From the NCBI RefSeq assembly GCF_900102215.1, contig NZ_FNBG01000013.1:1-64000 (forward strand): a DNA stretch of 64,000 nt, read 5' to 3'. Positions 34,875 to 44,044 of the stretch are shown in pieces (the stretch's first letter is position 1; each line of letters starts with the position of its first letter). Made by a program: the position numbers and the translations under genes. The notes beneath the pieces were generated by a model. That model had not been told where the DNA came from, searched no databases, and worked only from the letters and a program-made list of their open reading frames with translations. Source of the stretch: Fontibacillus panacisegetis. Its GTDB lineage: Bacteria; Bacillota; Bacilli; Paenibacillales; Paenibacillaceae.

Positions 34875-35817
34875 ATGTCTTTCTCCTTAACAGCAAATAC
34901 AGGAATACACCACTTCCTATGACGCCAACGGTCAGACCGATAGATATTTCATACGGATAAATAATGACCCTTCCCAGAATGTCACAAGCTAGAACGAAGA
35001 CCGCCCCTAACAATGCGGTGCTCGAAAGGTTCTTCTTCAAGTTGTCACCTTGAAAAATCGTAACTAGGTTAGGAATAATGAGTCCCAAAAAAGGAATCGA
35101 ACCTACGGTAAGTAGGACAACAGAGGTTACAAGCGCTACGAGAACAAGTCCAACATTCACAACTTGCTTGTAGTTCAGCCCTAGATTGACCGAGAATTCT
35201 TCTCCCATTCCGGCTACCGTAAACTTGTTGGCATAGACGTAAGCTAATACAACAAGCGGCACGCTAATATAGAGCAGCTCATAACGCCCTTGCATGATCA
35301 TGGAGAAATCCCCAAATGTCCATGCAGACATACTTTGAATCAAGTTGTATTTATAAGCAAAAAAAGTAGTTACTGAATTGACGATTCCACCAAACATTAA
35401 TCCTACAAGTGGAATAAAGATTGTGTCCTTATATTTGACTTTATCCAGTATTTTCATAAAGATAAGCGTCCCGGTCAGTGCAAATACGAAGGCTACTGAC
35501 ATCTTCGTAAGCGGTCCTGCTGCAGAGAATAACAACAAGGCCACCATAATGCCAAAAGTAGCGGAATCCATCGTACCCGCCGTTGTCGGGGACACGAATT
35601 TATTCCGGGTGAGCTGCTGCATAATCAAGCCGACTATGCTCATGCTGACTCCGGCAATAATAATGCTGATTAGCCTGGGAATACGGCTAATTCTTATAAA
35701 CTCCCACTGTTCTCCCGTCAGGCGAAACAGATCAAGTGGTGATATGTCCTTCACACCAATAAACAGAGATAACAGGGATAGTATGATGAGTGATGTAATT
35801 AAGTATCTCTTTTTCAT
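34864..35817 (-). CDS. yclN: Iron-siderophore ABC transporter permease, YclN-like
   Basis: 317 residues of the FecCD family. Blocks such as IPRLISIIIAGVSMSIVGLI, QQLTRNKFVSPTTAGTMD, FTVAGMGEEFSVNLGLNYK and IPFLGLIIPNLV are close to Bacillus YclN. It is the first gene of the operon. A Fur-type box lies 73-93 bp upstream of its ATG, so expression should rise when iron is scarce. Confidence 0.93.
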   Translation of the reverse strand: MKKRYLITSLIILSLLSLFIGVKDISPLDLFRLTGEQWEFIRISRIPRLISIIIAGVSMSIVGLIMQQLTRNKFVSPTTAGTMDSATFGIMVALLLFSAAGPLTKMSVAFVFALTGTLIFMKILDKVKYKDTIFIPLVGLMFGGIVNSVTTFFAYKYNLIQSMSAWTFGDFSMIMQGRYELLYISVPLVVLAYVYANKFTVAGMGEEFSVNLGLNYKQVVNVGLVLVALVTSVVLLTVGSIPFLGLIIPNLVTIFQGDNLKKNLSSTALLGAVFVLACDILGRVIIYPYEISIGLTVGVIGSGVFLYLLLRRKTYEQ

Positions 35818-35889
35818 TTCTCGTCCTTACTTTCATTCCTCTGGCCAAGAGAAATTTAAAGTTTTTTCGCTGCCGGCAGGACAGACGAT

Positions 35890-35910
35890 TAATAATGATA
35901 TTCATTATCA
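35890..35910. promoter_or_regulatory. Fur box upstream of yclN
   Basis: A dyad with arms AATAATGA and TCATTATC around TAT is one mismatch from a perfect 9-3-9 repeat and matches the Fur consensus (TGATAATNATTATCA repeats). The rest of 35911-36127 shows nothing I recognise. Confidence 0.82.
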
Positions 35911-36127
35911 ATTGAATCAAATTATATCTTCTTTAATTTTAGATTGTCAACCTGTTCACAAAAGAACTTAATTTTAATACCCGAATACTGGGATTTAATG
36001 GATCACAAGAAATAAATTACATCGAGAGTGCTTTCTGTTATGAAGCCTTTCCAGGGATGAAACCTTATCAAAGAAGGCATAGTAAGCGTTATATAGCATC
36101 AGTTCTTAAATAAGGGAGGACTCAGCA

Positions 36128-36256
36128 ATGGAAGATACACATGAATTTGTGGAAAAAATCCATGACAAGCAGGCCAAGGATCTCAAAAACAAAAAGCATG
36201 GTAAAGGAAATCCTGCAGGCCAGCTGCCAAGTAAGCCGCGCAGTACGCAAAAATAG
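36128..36256 (+). CDS. DUF4023-like small hydrophilic peptide
   Basis: 42 residues from ATG 36128, eight bases after GGGAGG. The sequence begins MEDTHEFVEKIHDKQAKDL, followed by KNKKHGKGNPAGQLPSK. It is Lys/Asp-rich with no hydrophobic segment and resembles the short DUF4023 proteins of Bacillus and Paenibacillus. Function unknown; small spore or cytosolic proteins look similar. It has its own terminator. Confidence 0.75.
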   Translation: MEDTHEFVEKIHDKQAKDLKNKKHGKGNPAGQLPSKPRSTQK

Positions 36257-36275
36257 AACCAAGGACAAGAAATAA

Positions 36276-36318
36276 AATGAGTATGAGGCCCCTTTCAGCC
36301 CCATACTCATTCTTTTTT
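36276..36318. terminator. Bidirectional terminator
   Basis: AATGAGTATGAGGC pairs with GCCCCATACTCATT, followed by six T on the plus strand. It lies between the DUF4023 gene and the converging PhzF gene. Confidence 0.85.
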
Positions 36319-37198
36319 ACAGAAGCCATTCACCCTGTGCCACTTTTACGACTTGGCCCCCAACCCGAACATGAATGCCTTTTGAATGGGCTTCCGCCTT
36401 TAAATAGAGTAACGAGGGTCTCTTGATTTCATATCCTTGCTCCACTGTTATATCGATCTCATTTGCTCCAAAATACTCATATTTCACTAAGTAAACGGCC
36501 AAGCAGCCATTTGAACTCCCTGTCGCGGCATCCTCTGGAATTCCATAATATTCTGCAAAATCCCGCACATTTAAATCATGGGCGGCATGATATGTACCCG
36601 TTGAAAATACAAGAACAGCCTTCGCATCAATACCTGCGATCAGTTCATAATATTTATCACTGTTTATCTTGACTCTTTTGGCTGCTTCCAATGAATTTAG
36701 AGGAACAATAATGACCGGAAGTCCGGTAGAAACCTCTTGAATCGGAAATCTATCATCTATATTTTCTGGATCAATACTTAAAACCTCAGAAACTATACTT
36801 TTATCTAAAATACGACCAAAGACAGGCTCATGCTGCTTCATCCACAGTATTTCTTCCTGATCAGAAAATGAGACCGAAATGGGACCGCCTTTATAATTTA
36901 AAATAAGTTCATCGGCAGCTTCCTCTAGTATTTCGTTCTTAATGATATAGGCAGTTCCTAACGTAGGATGGCCCGCAAAAGGAATTTCTTCATTAGGCGT
37001 AAAAATACGAACATCATAACCCCCATTGACCGGAGCATTTGACATGATAAAGGTAGTCTCTGAATAATTAATTTCCTTGGCTATTTGCTGCATTTGTTGA
37101 TCGGTGAGCTCCCCTGCATTTTTAAAAACAGCCAGTGGGTTGCCTGTATACTTCCCCTCCGAAAAAACATCGACAATAAAATAATTCATTTTATCCAT
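36317..37198 (-). CDS. PhzF family isomerase
   Basis: About 293 residues from ATG 37198, nine bases after GGGGAGG; the frame extends seven codons upstream. N-terminal VDVFSEGKYTGNPLAVF, the active-site Glu in INYSETTFI, PFAGHPTLGTAYI and the C-terminal EDAATGSSNGCLAVYL are the PhzF signatures. The fold is two diaminopimelate-epimerase-like halves. Outside phenazine producers the substrate of such enzymes is usually unknown, and no phz genes are present. Confidence 0.92.
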   Translation of the reverse strand: MDKMNYFIVDVFSEGKYTGNPLAVFKNAGELTDQQMQQIAKEINYSETTFIMSNAPVNGGYDVRIFTPNEEIPFAGHPTLGTAYIIKNEILEEAADELILNYKGGPISVSFSDQEEILWMKQHEPVFGRILDKSIVSEVLSIDPENIDDRFPIQEVSTGLPVIIVPLNSLEAAKRVKINSDKYYELIAGIDAKAVLVFSTGTYHAAHDLNVRDFAEYYGIPEDAATGSSNGCLAVYLVKYEYFGANEIDITVEQGYEIKRPSLLYLKAEAHSKGIHVRVGGQVVKVAQGEWLL

Positions 37199-37230
37199 CA
37201 GTATCTTCCTCCCCATCATTTCCTTTAAGG

Positions 37231-37273
37231 AAAAACTGCCCCAAAAAGTAGAACTATCTACTCATGGGACAGT
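37231..37273 (-). terminator. Terminator of the Gly-rich small gene
   Basis: On the minus strand ACTGTCCC pairs with GGGGCAGT, with an inner AGTAGA/TCTACT stem, followed by TTTTTCC. Confidence 0.75.
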
Positions 37274-37299
37274 CTCTTCTTCTTCAGTACATTACTCCG

Positions 37300-37500
37300 T
37301 TACCCACGGTACTTGTCCGTACCGGAGATGAATTCATTAGGAACGTCCATTCCTCCGGTTTTGTGGTTCTTCACCATGCTGAGACGACCTGAACGGCCTT
37401 CTCCTCTACTGCCGCCTGAGCCATTGGGTTGGCCATTGCTCCCACAGCCGCAGCCTCCACCATTTTGGGAATGTTCCTGTTCTTCACGATTGTTACCCAT
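37300..37500 (-). CDS. Small Gly/Asn-rich protein of unknown function
   Basis: 66 residues from ATG 37500, with AGGAGGTG just upstream. The first half is polar and Gly-rich with GGGCGCGSNG. The second half (RSGRLSMVKNHKTGGMDVPN, then EFISGTDKYRG) is more ordered and looks conserved. No membrane segment or known domain is visible. The two Cys might bind metal. It follows the 242-residue gene by about 100 bp on the same strand. I do not recognise the family. Confidence 0.65.
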   Translation of the reverse strand: MGNNREEQEHSQNGGGCGCGSNGQPNGSGGSRGEGRSGRLSMVKNHKTGGMDVPNEFISGTDKYRG

Positions 37501-37598
37501 CTCGAGCACCTCCTGAAGACGATTGACCTTCATGGATTCTTTCGGGTCAATGATATCGTTGGTCTTTGAGGAGAATTTTATTCCTTATAGTTTACCGT

Positions 37599-38327
37599 CT
37601 ACTCCTTAATCGTTACTGTCACAGGTGACCATTCTCCAATGACGGTCTGTCCATGTACGGACACACTGCCTTCAGGAGTAAGGTCCTTCTCCGTCATAAT
37701 GCCCAGCGCAATCGTAAAACGATTAAATTTGATCGGAACTCCGCTTTCACGGCGTACTTCTATTCCATTTACATAGAAAACAACTTCATCTGCGCCACGG
37801 TTGTACGTAATTTTATAATCATTGAATTCCCGTGCCTTGAAGTCTGTATCTTCCTTGAACACGCAGAAGTACTTCGTCTTGTCACTGTCTGGTACTGCTA
37901 CACCAGGGAAAGGCAGCACCGCATATACGCTGGCATATTTATCGTTGCCTGCAAAAAAATCAAGCGCAGCGCCCGTAGTGAAATCGAGCAGATTCAACGA
38001 CACATATCCATCGTACAGGTCTTCGGGAGCTGTATTTTGCGAGCGTGCACGAATTTGCAGTTCAAAGCTGATTTCACCGGATTCCGGTACTTCAACCTCC
38101 TCGACAGAATAATACATATGCTTGGCATTATCCAGGATTTGAATTTGATTATTTTGCCGACTAAGCGGCGCACGAACATATAGAATTCCATTGCGTACAA
38201 TGACTACAGCCTCTGGTTCACGGTACTCCCAGAAGGAACCGTCCGGCAATGGGAACCCGCCCATTTTCCATACTTGTCCTTCATTTAGAATGGTATGAAA
38301 ATCGCCAAATACTCGTTGTTTATCCAT
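37599..38327 (-). CDS. Predicted beta-sandwich (concanavalin-like) protein, family uncertain
   Basis: 242 residues with alternating beta-strand patterns (ILYVRAPLSRQNNQIQIL, EISFELQIRARSQN, YKITYNRGADEVVFYVNGIEV) that resemble LamG or concanavalin-like lectin folds. The NRGADEVVFYVNG segment is the typical penultimate strand pair. It has no signal peptide, so it is probably cytoplasmic. It may belong to DUF6081, but I am not sure of this. No catalytic residues can be named. It could bind or act on a carbohydrate. Confidence 0.7.
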   Translation of the reverse strand: MDKQRVFGDFHTILNEGQVWKMGGFPLPDGSFWEYREPEAVVIVRNGILYVRAPLSRQNNQIQILDNAKHMYYSVEEVEVPESGEISFELQIRARSQNTAPEDLYDGYVSLNLLDFTTGAALDFFAGNDKYASVYAVLPFPGVAVPDSDKTKYFCVFKEDTDFKAREFNDYKITYNRGADEVVFYVNGIEVRRESGVPIKFNRFTIALGIMTEKDLTPEGSVSVHGQTVIGEWSPVTVTIKE

Positions 38328-38368
38328 TTATTCTCGTCTCGCTTTCCAGTTGAAATGTACAATCTGTA

Positions 38369-39289
38369 CTATTGAATGATTCCTTGTATGAGCATTGCTG
38401 CCATCATCACAACTCCGCAACGAACGGAGGCCTTCTGTGAAGCGCCCATGAGTGGCAAATATGCTACTGCAGGATTCTCCTCCTTAAGCCCCCCATATAC
38501 TTTGTACACCGGAATTGCTGTAAGTAACGCAAGTAATGCATATACGGGTAAAACCTTAGTCACTACACATATAACAACAAAAGCATAAGCAAGGATCAGC
38601 ATCATTTTAGAAAAACGCAACGATTTCTTTTCGCCCCAAACGACAACAAGTGATTTTTTACCTGCCTGCTCGTCCGCTTGCCAGTGCAAGAAATGATGAT
38701 TGAATAACAGCATTGTTGTCAGGATGCCAACCGGCATGGACAGCAGCACCAGGCTAAAGCTGAATTCGCCAGTCTGAACATAGTATGTTCCCATAATCGG
38801 CAGCACACCAAAAGACAGCAAAATCGCGATTTCGCTGTAGCCTTTTCCTCTATAGCCGTATCGAATCGGTGGGGCTACATAGAAATATGCAATTGCGCCG
38901 CCAAGAACGCAGTATATCATCACAAGCCAGCTACTGAATAAACTAAGAATAACTGCACTCAACACCGCTAAGCCAAGCAGCGACCAGGTGATAGCCGCGT
39001 AAGTGCGTTCACTCATAATGCCTCCGGCCAAAAGACCTGAATTGGTTGAGATCATATCGGGATTTTCTTTTGCCGTTACGTCTGCCCCGTTCCGATAATC
39101 CCACAAATCATTGATCATATTTGAGAACAGGTGAGCCGAAGCCGCCCCGATCAAAGTAAGAATAAACAATAATGGATGAAATTCTCCCTTCCATACATAT
39201 GCCCCTATTCCTCCAAGAAATACAGGGACCAGCATGACAGTAATTGCCCAGAACCGGGATGCCTTAATAAATAATGTTAATTTACTCAC
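38369..39289 (-). CDS. UbiA family prenyltransferase (first of two)
   Basis: 306 residues with about eight to nine membrane helices. The first Asp-rich motif is NDLWDYRNGAD (residues 60-70). The second site is HFLHWQADEQAGKKSLVV, as in MenA-like enzymes. It attaches a polyprenyl chain to an aromatic or other acceptor in the membrane; 1,4-dihydroxy-2-naphthoate (menaquinone pathway) is the likeliest acceptor by similarity. A second UbiA gene lies at 40111-41061, so at least one of them may have another acceptor. Confidence 0.88.
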   Translation of the reverse strand: MSKLTLFIKASRFWAITVMLVPVFLGGIGAYVWKGEFHPLLFILTLIGAASAHLFSNMINDLWDYRNGADVTAKENPDMISTNSGLLAGGIMSERTYAAITWSLLGLAVLSAVILSLFSSWLVMIYCVLGGAIAYFYVAPPIRYGYRGKGYSEIAILLSFGVLPIMGTYYVQTGEFSFSLVLLSMPVGILTTMLLFNHHFLHWQADEQAGKKSLVVVWGEKKSLRFSKMMLILAYAFVVICVVTKVLPVYALLALLTAIPVYKVYGGLKEENPAVAYLPLMGASQKASVRCGVVMMAAMLIQGIIQ

Positions 39290-39394
39290 CGGTCAGTTCA
39301 CGCCCCAATCTAAAATATAGTGTGTAACAAATGTCACTATCAATTATACATGATGTTTATAAGAGTAGAATGGGAAATTAATAGAATAACAGGT

Positions 39395-39412
39395 ACTGGA
39401 CTTAAGTCCAGT
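39395..39412. other. Perfect 18-bp palindrome
   Basis: ACTGGACTTAAGTCCAGT lies in the 213-bp gap between the divergent UbiA gene and the small membrane protein gene. It is placed like an operator for one or both. No cognate regulator is adjacent. Confidence 0.45.
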
Positions 39413-39502
39413 TAATTCCTTACCCAAAGACCGAAGCTCTAGCCCCTTTTTTATAGTATGCTATTAACAATTAAGTACATAGGAAGGGGATTATTAAGCA
39501 AA

Positions 39503-40003
39503 ATGAGCAAAAAATCATGGATCGGGCCTGCTCTCGTTTTACTCGGCGTTTACTTACTATTCTTTCGCAAAGAAGCTCTAACTGCTGGTACATTGTTCGG
39601 CCATTTCTGGCCAACCTTATTTATTATTCCGCTCGGCTTGTTCTTTCATTGGTTATACTTCTCCATGACAAATCAAAAAGCTACGGGATTACTCATCCCA
39701 GGAGGTATACTGTTTACCGTCGGCCTGGTGTGTCAGCTCTCTATTTTGTTTAACAGCTGGCAGTATCTCTGGCCAGGATTCATTGCTGCTCCGGCAATCG
39801 GACTGCTTGAATTATACTGGTTTGGTGGACGCAACAGATGGCTTCTGATCCCTATTAACATTCTGGGTGGAATATCAATTCTTTTCTTTGCCGTATTCTC
39901 CCTTGGGTCTCTTTATAACAGATTCATCTTTGGACAGCCCGTTCTTGCAATTGCCCTTATTATCTTTGGTGCAGCATTTATGATGTCGAAACGAAAAAAT
40001 TAA
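39503..40003 (+). CDS. Small multi-pass membrane protein, LiaI/LiaF-like N-terminal type
   Basis: 166 residues from ATG 39503, after AGGAAGGGG; an upstream ATG at 39458 has no ribosome binding site. About five hydrophobic helices are present (WIGPALVLLGVYLLF, FGHFWPTLFIIPLGLFF, GLLIPGGILFTVGLVC, FIAAPAIGLLELYW and two at the C-terminus). The repeated WP-L/GF-I pattern is common in DUF5668/LiaF-like proteins. No enzyme motif is seen. Function unknown. Confidence 0.75.
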   Translation: MSKKSWIGPALVLLGVYLLFFRKEALTAGTLFGHFWPTLFIIPLGLFFHWLYFSMTNQKATGLLIPGGILFTVGLVCQLSILFNSWQYLWPGFIAAPAIGLLELYWFGGRNRWLLIPINILGGISILFFAVFSLGSLYNRFIFGQPVLAIALIIFGAAFMMSKRKN

Positions 40004-40031
40004 TAAGGTTCATAAATTGCACTTGCAAGCA

Positions 40032-40076
40032 AATAAGCCCCGACACCACAGCATCGTGGAGTTGGAGGCTTATTTT
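40032..40076. terminator. Terminator between convergent genes
   Basis: AATAAGCC pairs with GGCTTATT, with an inner ACCAC/GTGG stem, followed by TTTGG. It can serve the plus-strand membrane gene and possibly the converging UbiA gene. Confidence 0.7.
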
Positions 40077-40110
40077 GGTGGCGCCATTATTTTATGGACG
40101 ATATATCACA

Positions 40111-41061
40111 TCATAATCTTGTCATAACTACAGCTATAGCCAGAACGGCAATCCGCGCAACATTCGTCATCATGAAGTTCTTAACAGCCAAGGCAAAGGT
40201 AAATTGCTTCGTCGGCTGCTCTGTGAATCGCTTTATATTTTTTCTAACCGGAATAATCGTCAGCAAAACTAACAGCAGCAAAATCGGATTCACCTTCATA
40301 AATAACAGAACGATCAAATCAAAATAGGCCGCATAATAGAGCAGCTTGAATAAAATAAGTGCTTTCGGTCTGCCGATGTAGACAGGCAAAGTATATCGTT
40401 TATTCTCAATATCCTCTTCCAGATCGCAAATATTATTCGCCAGCATAATGTTGGAGATGCCTAAAATAGCAGGGATTGAGACCAGAAAAATGAGCAGCAC
40501 CTCCACCAGCTGAACCTCTAAAAAAACGGCTCCTCCTTGTAACATAAGGGAGGCAAGCTTCTCTTCGACATGAATGTATGCTGAGGTAAACATAATCACA
40601 AACCCCATAAACAACCCGGAAAATATTTCCCCGAGTGGCATTCTGGAAATAGGCAATGGTCCAAACGAGTACAGGATTCCTACAGCAAATGACAGTCCCC
40701 CTACTAATAAAACTAATAAATTCGTCTCCGTTACGAGTACAATCCCCGCTGCAATCGCGATAATAAGCAAAGTAAATATGACAGCCAGTACATTTCCAGG
40801 CTTCATCTTGTAGCTCACGATAGCATTATGTACCTCATAGCCATAGCCATCTTTTTTCTTTGCTCTAGCATAATCATAGAAATTATTAATAGCAGTAGTA
40901 GCCATATCAAAACTTAACAATGAGATCAGCATCAATGCAAAATGATAACCATTAAACTCATGAAACCGAAACAGAGCATAGACCGTTCCAAGCAGGAAGG
41001 GTATTATACTAGCAGCTTTAGTCTGAATCTCTACCAATTTAAAAAACTTAGTTATCACCAT
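40111..41061 (-). CDS. UbiA family prenyltransferase, MenA-like (second of two)
   Basis: 316 residues with about nine helices. The first motif is NNFYDYARAKKKD (N59 to D71). The second is NNICDLEEDIENKRYTLPVY, typical of 1,4-dihydroxy-2-naphthoate polyprenyltransferases in Firmicutes. This copy looks closer to MenA than the paralog at 38369-39289. Menaquinone is the electron carrier for the NDH-2 and cytochrome bd encoded in this window. Confidence 0.86.
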   Translation of the reverse strand: MVITKFFKLVEIQTKAASIIPFLLGTVYALFRFHEFNGYHFALMLISLLSFDMATTAINNFYDYARAKKKDGYGYEVHNAIVSYKMKPGNVLAVIFTLLIIAIAAGIVLVTETNLLVLLVGGLSFAVGILYSFGPLPISRMPLGEIFSGLFMGFVIMFTSAYIHVEEKLASLMLQGGAVFLEVQLVEVLLIFLVSIPAILGISNIMLANNICDLEEDIENKRYTLPVYIGRPKALILFKLLYYAAYFDLIVLLFMKVNPILLLLVLLTIIPVRKNIKRFTEQPTKQFTFALAVKNFMMTNVARIAVLAIAVVMTRL

Positions 41062-41141
41062 AATGTGTCCATCATCCTCAATTATTTTTTCCCTAAAAAG
41101 AAGATATCTTATTTTTTAAATATTTACTATTTCAAATGTCA

Positions 41142-41170
41142 TTGACAAGCATTTTTCAAACATGTATCCA
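41142..41170 (+). promoter_or_regulatory. Possible promoter of the GGDEF-EAL gene
   Basis: TTGACA (41142-41147), a 17-bp spacer and TATCCA (41165-41170) lie 100 bp before the start codon. Confidence 0.5.
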
Positions 41171-41271
41171 TAAAAAGAGGATATTTATACCATTGCGAAG
41201 AAAACTAATAGGCTATAAGTACCTCATCTCCTACATTTTTACTACTATTACGTTTTAGGAGGAACAACAGG

Positions 41272-43956
41272 ATGGCGAAAAAGAGATTTACATCTCTTCG
41301 GCTGGCAGCAATGTTTATGTTGGGACTTGCACTGGCGCTATTTTCCGAGTCACATGATGTTAATCTCATTTTCGGTATATCGCTTACCTTTACAAATATA
41401 ATTTTGCTGCTTTTGGTAAGGGCTTACGGCTTCAAGTACAGTCTGTTTGCTGCACTTCTTGTGTATTCGGCATCTATTTTTGTATGGGACAATCCTTATG
41501 CAGTAGCAATTTCTCTGCTAGAGTTTGTCGTCGTAGGTCTATCGTTAAGTTTATTCAAAAAGGATCGCTCGATCATTGTCGACTGGATGTTCTGGCTCAT
41601 ACTCGGTGCCCCAGTCCTATTCCTGCTCTATTCCTCTGCTTATGGTCCACTTTCTGATGAATTATGGTTAATGATTGCTGTACCAACTGTAAACGGATTG
41701 TTTAATGTTATGACCGCTGAAATACTGTGGGCATACACACCGGGCCGTCTGCTGCCTCCCAAAGTGGTTAATAAGCGGACGCCTCTATTTTTCTATAAAG
41801 TGCTGTATCATATTATTTTCGTATCCGTAACACTTCCGTTTCTATTCTATATCGTGAACAATAGTTGGAGCGCTGTAAGGACATTGTCCGATTATACCTC
41901 AAAGTTAACCTTTAGCATGTCACAGCATATTTCACAGGATTTGCAACAGGTATGGGATAGCTATGACAACGATGACAAACTATCGAGCACCCGTTTATCT
42001 TCTGAATTACAAAATATCATTCATAATTATGCTACTAATGATCGGATCAACATCCTTTTTACCGACGAGCAAGGTAACATTATTGCAAAAAGCCCGATGA
42101 CACCAGCACTTACAAAATCATCACAAATTGAGCCATCACCATCCGATCAGCTTATTCATGACGGTTTATATCTGCATGTTCCGTCTTCCAAGAGATCACA
42201 AATTCTGTCTAATCAGGAATGGAGCGAAGCTAAATATATATACAAGACAGCGCTCGGAAACAAAGAGGTAAATTTATATATTTTGGTTTCTATGAATTAT
42301 TTTAAAGATCAATTGTATTGTCAGTATCTTGGCCAATTTCTGTCACTGCTTCTCTTCTTCATTTGTGCCGCCGCGGTAGGTAAATACTTAAATAGCCGCT
42401 TACTTCGCGCTCTGAATGAATTGACAGACTTAACAACAAATTTGCCGGATAAGCTGTATAGCGGCATTAGGGTAGAATGGCCAGAAAGCCGGATCACTGA
42501 AATCCGTGCTTTGATTCGCAATTTTCGGGCGATGTCGAATACGCTGATTCAAATGTTCCAGGAATCCATTAAAAGCAATCAACTGCTGCAGGAACAGACG
42601 TCCCAATTGCAAAAATCAGAGAAAAAGCTGCATCATCTCGCCTATTATGATGAGCTTACTAGATTGCCTAACAGACTGCACTTTACAGAATACATAAAGA
42701 CATTGAATCTGGATAACCCAGACAATACTCATCCATTTGCGCTCATGTTTGCCGATTTGAACCGCTTCAAACAGGTTAACGACATTTTGGGACATACCGT
42801 GGGAGATCGACTTCTGTATAATGTAGCAGAACGCTTCTCATTGATCGTGTCGGAGCAATGCAAGGTATTCCGGATAAGCGGTGACGAATTTCTGTTTATT
42901 TTGCATTATGAGGACATTTCAGACGTTCAGCGGATTGCTCAAAATATTTGCGATAGCTTGGAGACCCCATTTGAAATAAACGGGCGCTCTCTGTATATGT
43001 CAGTGAGTGTCGGTATCAGTGTATACCCTTATGACGGCAATGAGATGGATCTCATTATGCGAAATGCCGATATCGCGATGTATGTTGCCAAAGAGCAAGG
43101 AGACGGCTTCTATCATTTCTACGATAGCATAATAGAGAATCAACGTGCTGAAAGTATGCAGTTGGAGAATGAATTAAAAAGCGCATTACGTGACGGACAA
43201 TTCACTTTGTACTACCAGCCGAAAATCGATGCTGTTAGTAACGAAGTGATTGGCGCGGAAGCGTTGATTCGCTGGATACATCCCGAATACGGCATCATCT
43301 CACCGGCTAAATTTATTCCACTTGCCGAAAATTCAGGAATCATTCTCGATATTGATGAATGGGTGCTTCGCGAGGCCTGTCGCCAGAATAAAGCCTGGCA
43401 GGATCAAGGCCTGTATAACTTTCCTGTGGCCGTAAATATTTCAGCCCGTCATTTCTATCAAAGCAATCTCATCCCTATGATTACACGCATACTTGAAGAG
43501 ACGGGACTTGATCCCTGTTATGTCGTTCTTGAAATTACTGAAGGAACTCTCATTAAAAACGTAAATTATGGTATTCAGATCATGGAGGATATAACGAAAA
43601 TGGGTATCCGTATTTCAATGGATGATTTCGGGACAGGATACTCCTCGCTTAGTCAGTTAGAGCGGCTTCCGATTAGTGAGATGAAGCTGGACCGCTCCTT
43701 TATTGAAGGACTTACAGATGGTTCCCGCAAGTCTTCTCTCGTTCGCGCCGTCATCGAGCTTGGGCATCATATGGAACTGAAGGTTGTTGCCGAAGGCATT
43801 GAATCACCGGATGATTTGAAATTTTTAACGGAATTGAAGTGTGATGAATTTCAGGGATATTTCTTCAGCAAGCCCTTGCCTGGCGAGGAGTTCTGTGGAT
43901 TTATTCGGGATTGGGACAGCAGTTCTGTCATAGATATTTTTGACAGCGAAAAGTAA
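41272..43956 (+). CDS. Membrane GGDEF-EAL cyclic-di-GMP protein
   Basis: 894 residues with AGGAGGA upstream. There are about six N-terminal helices (1-200), an extracellular sensor region (about 205-340), another helix near 345-365 and a HAMP-like linker to about 440. The GGDEF domain (about 455-620) has the variant SGDEF at 536-540. The EAL domain (about 635-885) has EALIRW at 663, EITEGTL, DDFGTGYSSL and VVAEGIES, so all main metal ligands are seen. The EAL half is probably an active phosphodiesterase. The SGDEF variant may be active or may act as a GTP sensor. Likely role: motility or biofilm switching. Confidence 0.93.
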   Translation: MAKKRFTSLRLAAMFMLGLALALFSESHDVNLIFGISLTFTNIILLLLVRAYGFKYSLFAALLVYSASIFVWDNPYAVAISLLEFVVVGLSLSLFKKDRSIIVDWMFWLILGAPVLFLLYSSAYGPLSDELWLMIAVPTVNGLFNVMTAEILWAYTPGRLLPPKVVNKRTPLFFYKVLYHIIFVSVTLPFLFYIVNNSWSAVRTLSDYTSKLTFSMSQHISQDLQQVWDSYDNDDKLSSTRLSSELQNIIHNYATNDRINILFTDEQGNIIAKSPMTPALTKSSQIEPSPSDQLIHDGLYLHVPSSKRSQILSNQEWSEAKYIYKTALGNKEVNLYILVSMNYFKDQLYCQYLGQFLSLLLFFICAAAVGKYLNSRLLRALNELTDLTTNLPDKLYSGIRVEWPESRITEIRALIRNFRAMSNTLIQMFQESIKSNQLLQEQTSQLQKSEKKLHHLAYYDELTRLPNRLHFTEYIKTLNLDNPDNTHPFALMFADLNRFKQVNDILGHTVGDRLLYNVAERFSLIVSEQCKVFRISGDEFLFILHYEDISDVQRIAQNICDSLETPFEINGRSLYMSVSVGISVYPYDGNEMDLIMRNADIAMYVAKEQGDGFYHFYDSIIENQRAESMQLENELKSALRDGQFTLYYQPKIDAVSNEVIGAEALIRWIHPEYGIISPAKFIPLAENSGIILDIDEWVLREACRQNKAWQDQGLYNFPVAVNISARHFYQSNLIPMITRILEETGLDPCYVVLEITEGTLIKNVNYGIQIMEDITKMGIRISMDDFGTGYSSLSQLERLPISEMKLDRSFIEGLTDGSRKSSLVRAVIELGHHMELKVVAEGIESPDDLKFLTELKCDEFQGYFFSKPLPGEEFCGFIRDWDSSSVIDIFDSEK

Positions 43957-43969
43957 AACCTGGAACTAA

Positions 43970-44012
43970 AAAAACTTCCCGTATTAGATCATCAAGTACG
44001 GGAAGTTTTTTC
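43970..44012. terminator. Bidirectional terminator
   Basis: AACTTCCCGTA pairs with TACGGGAAGTT. It is flanked by A-runs and T-runs and lies between two converging genes. Confidence 0.9.
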
Positions 44013-44044
44013 TTATTGTTAAACCCCTGTTTTCTTAAGTCTGA

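Noticed and set aside
36317..37198. PhzF gene as a sign of phenazine production
   Set aside because: No other phz genes are present, and PhzF-like isomerases are common in non-producers.
42877..42891. SGDEF variant as proof of a dead diguanylate cyclase
   Set aside because: Ser at the first position is found in active enzymes too, so loss of activity cannot be concluded.
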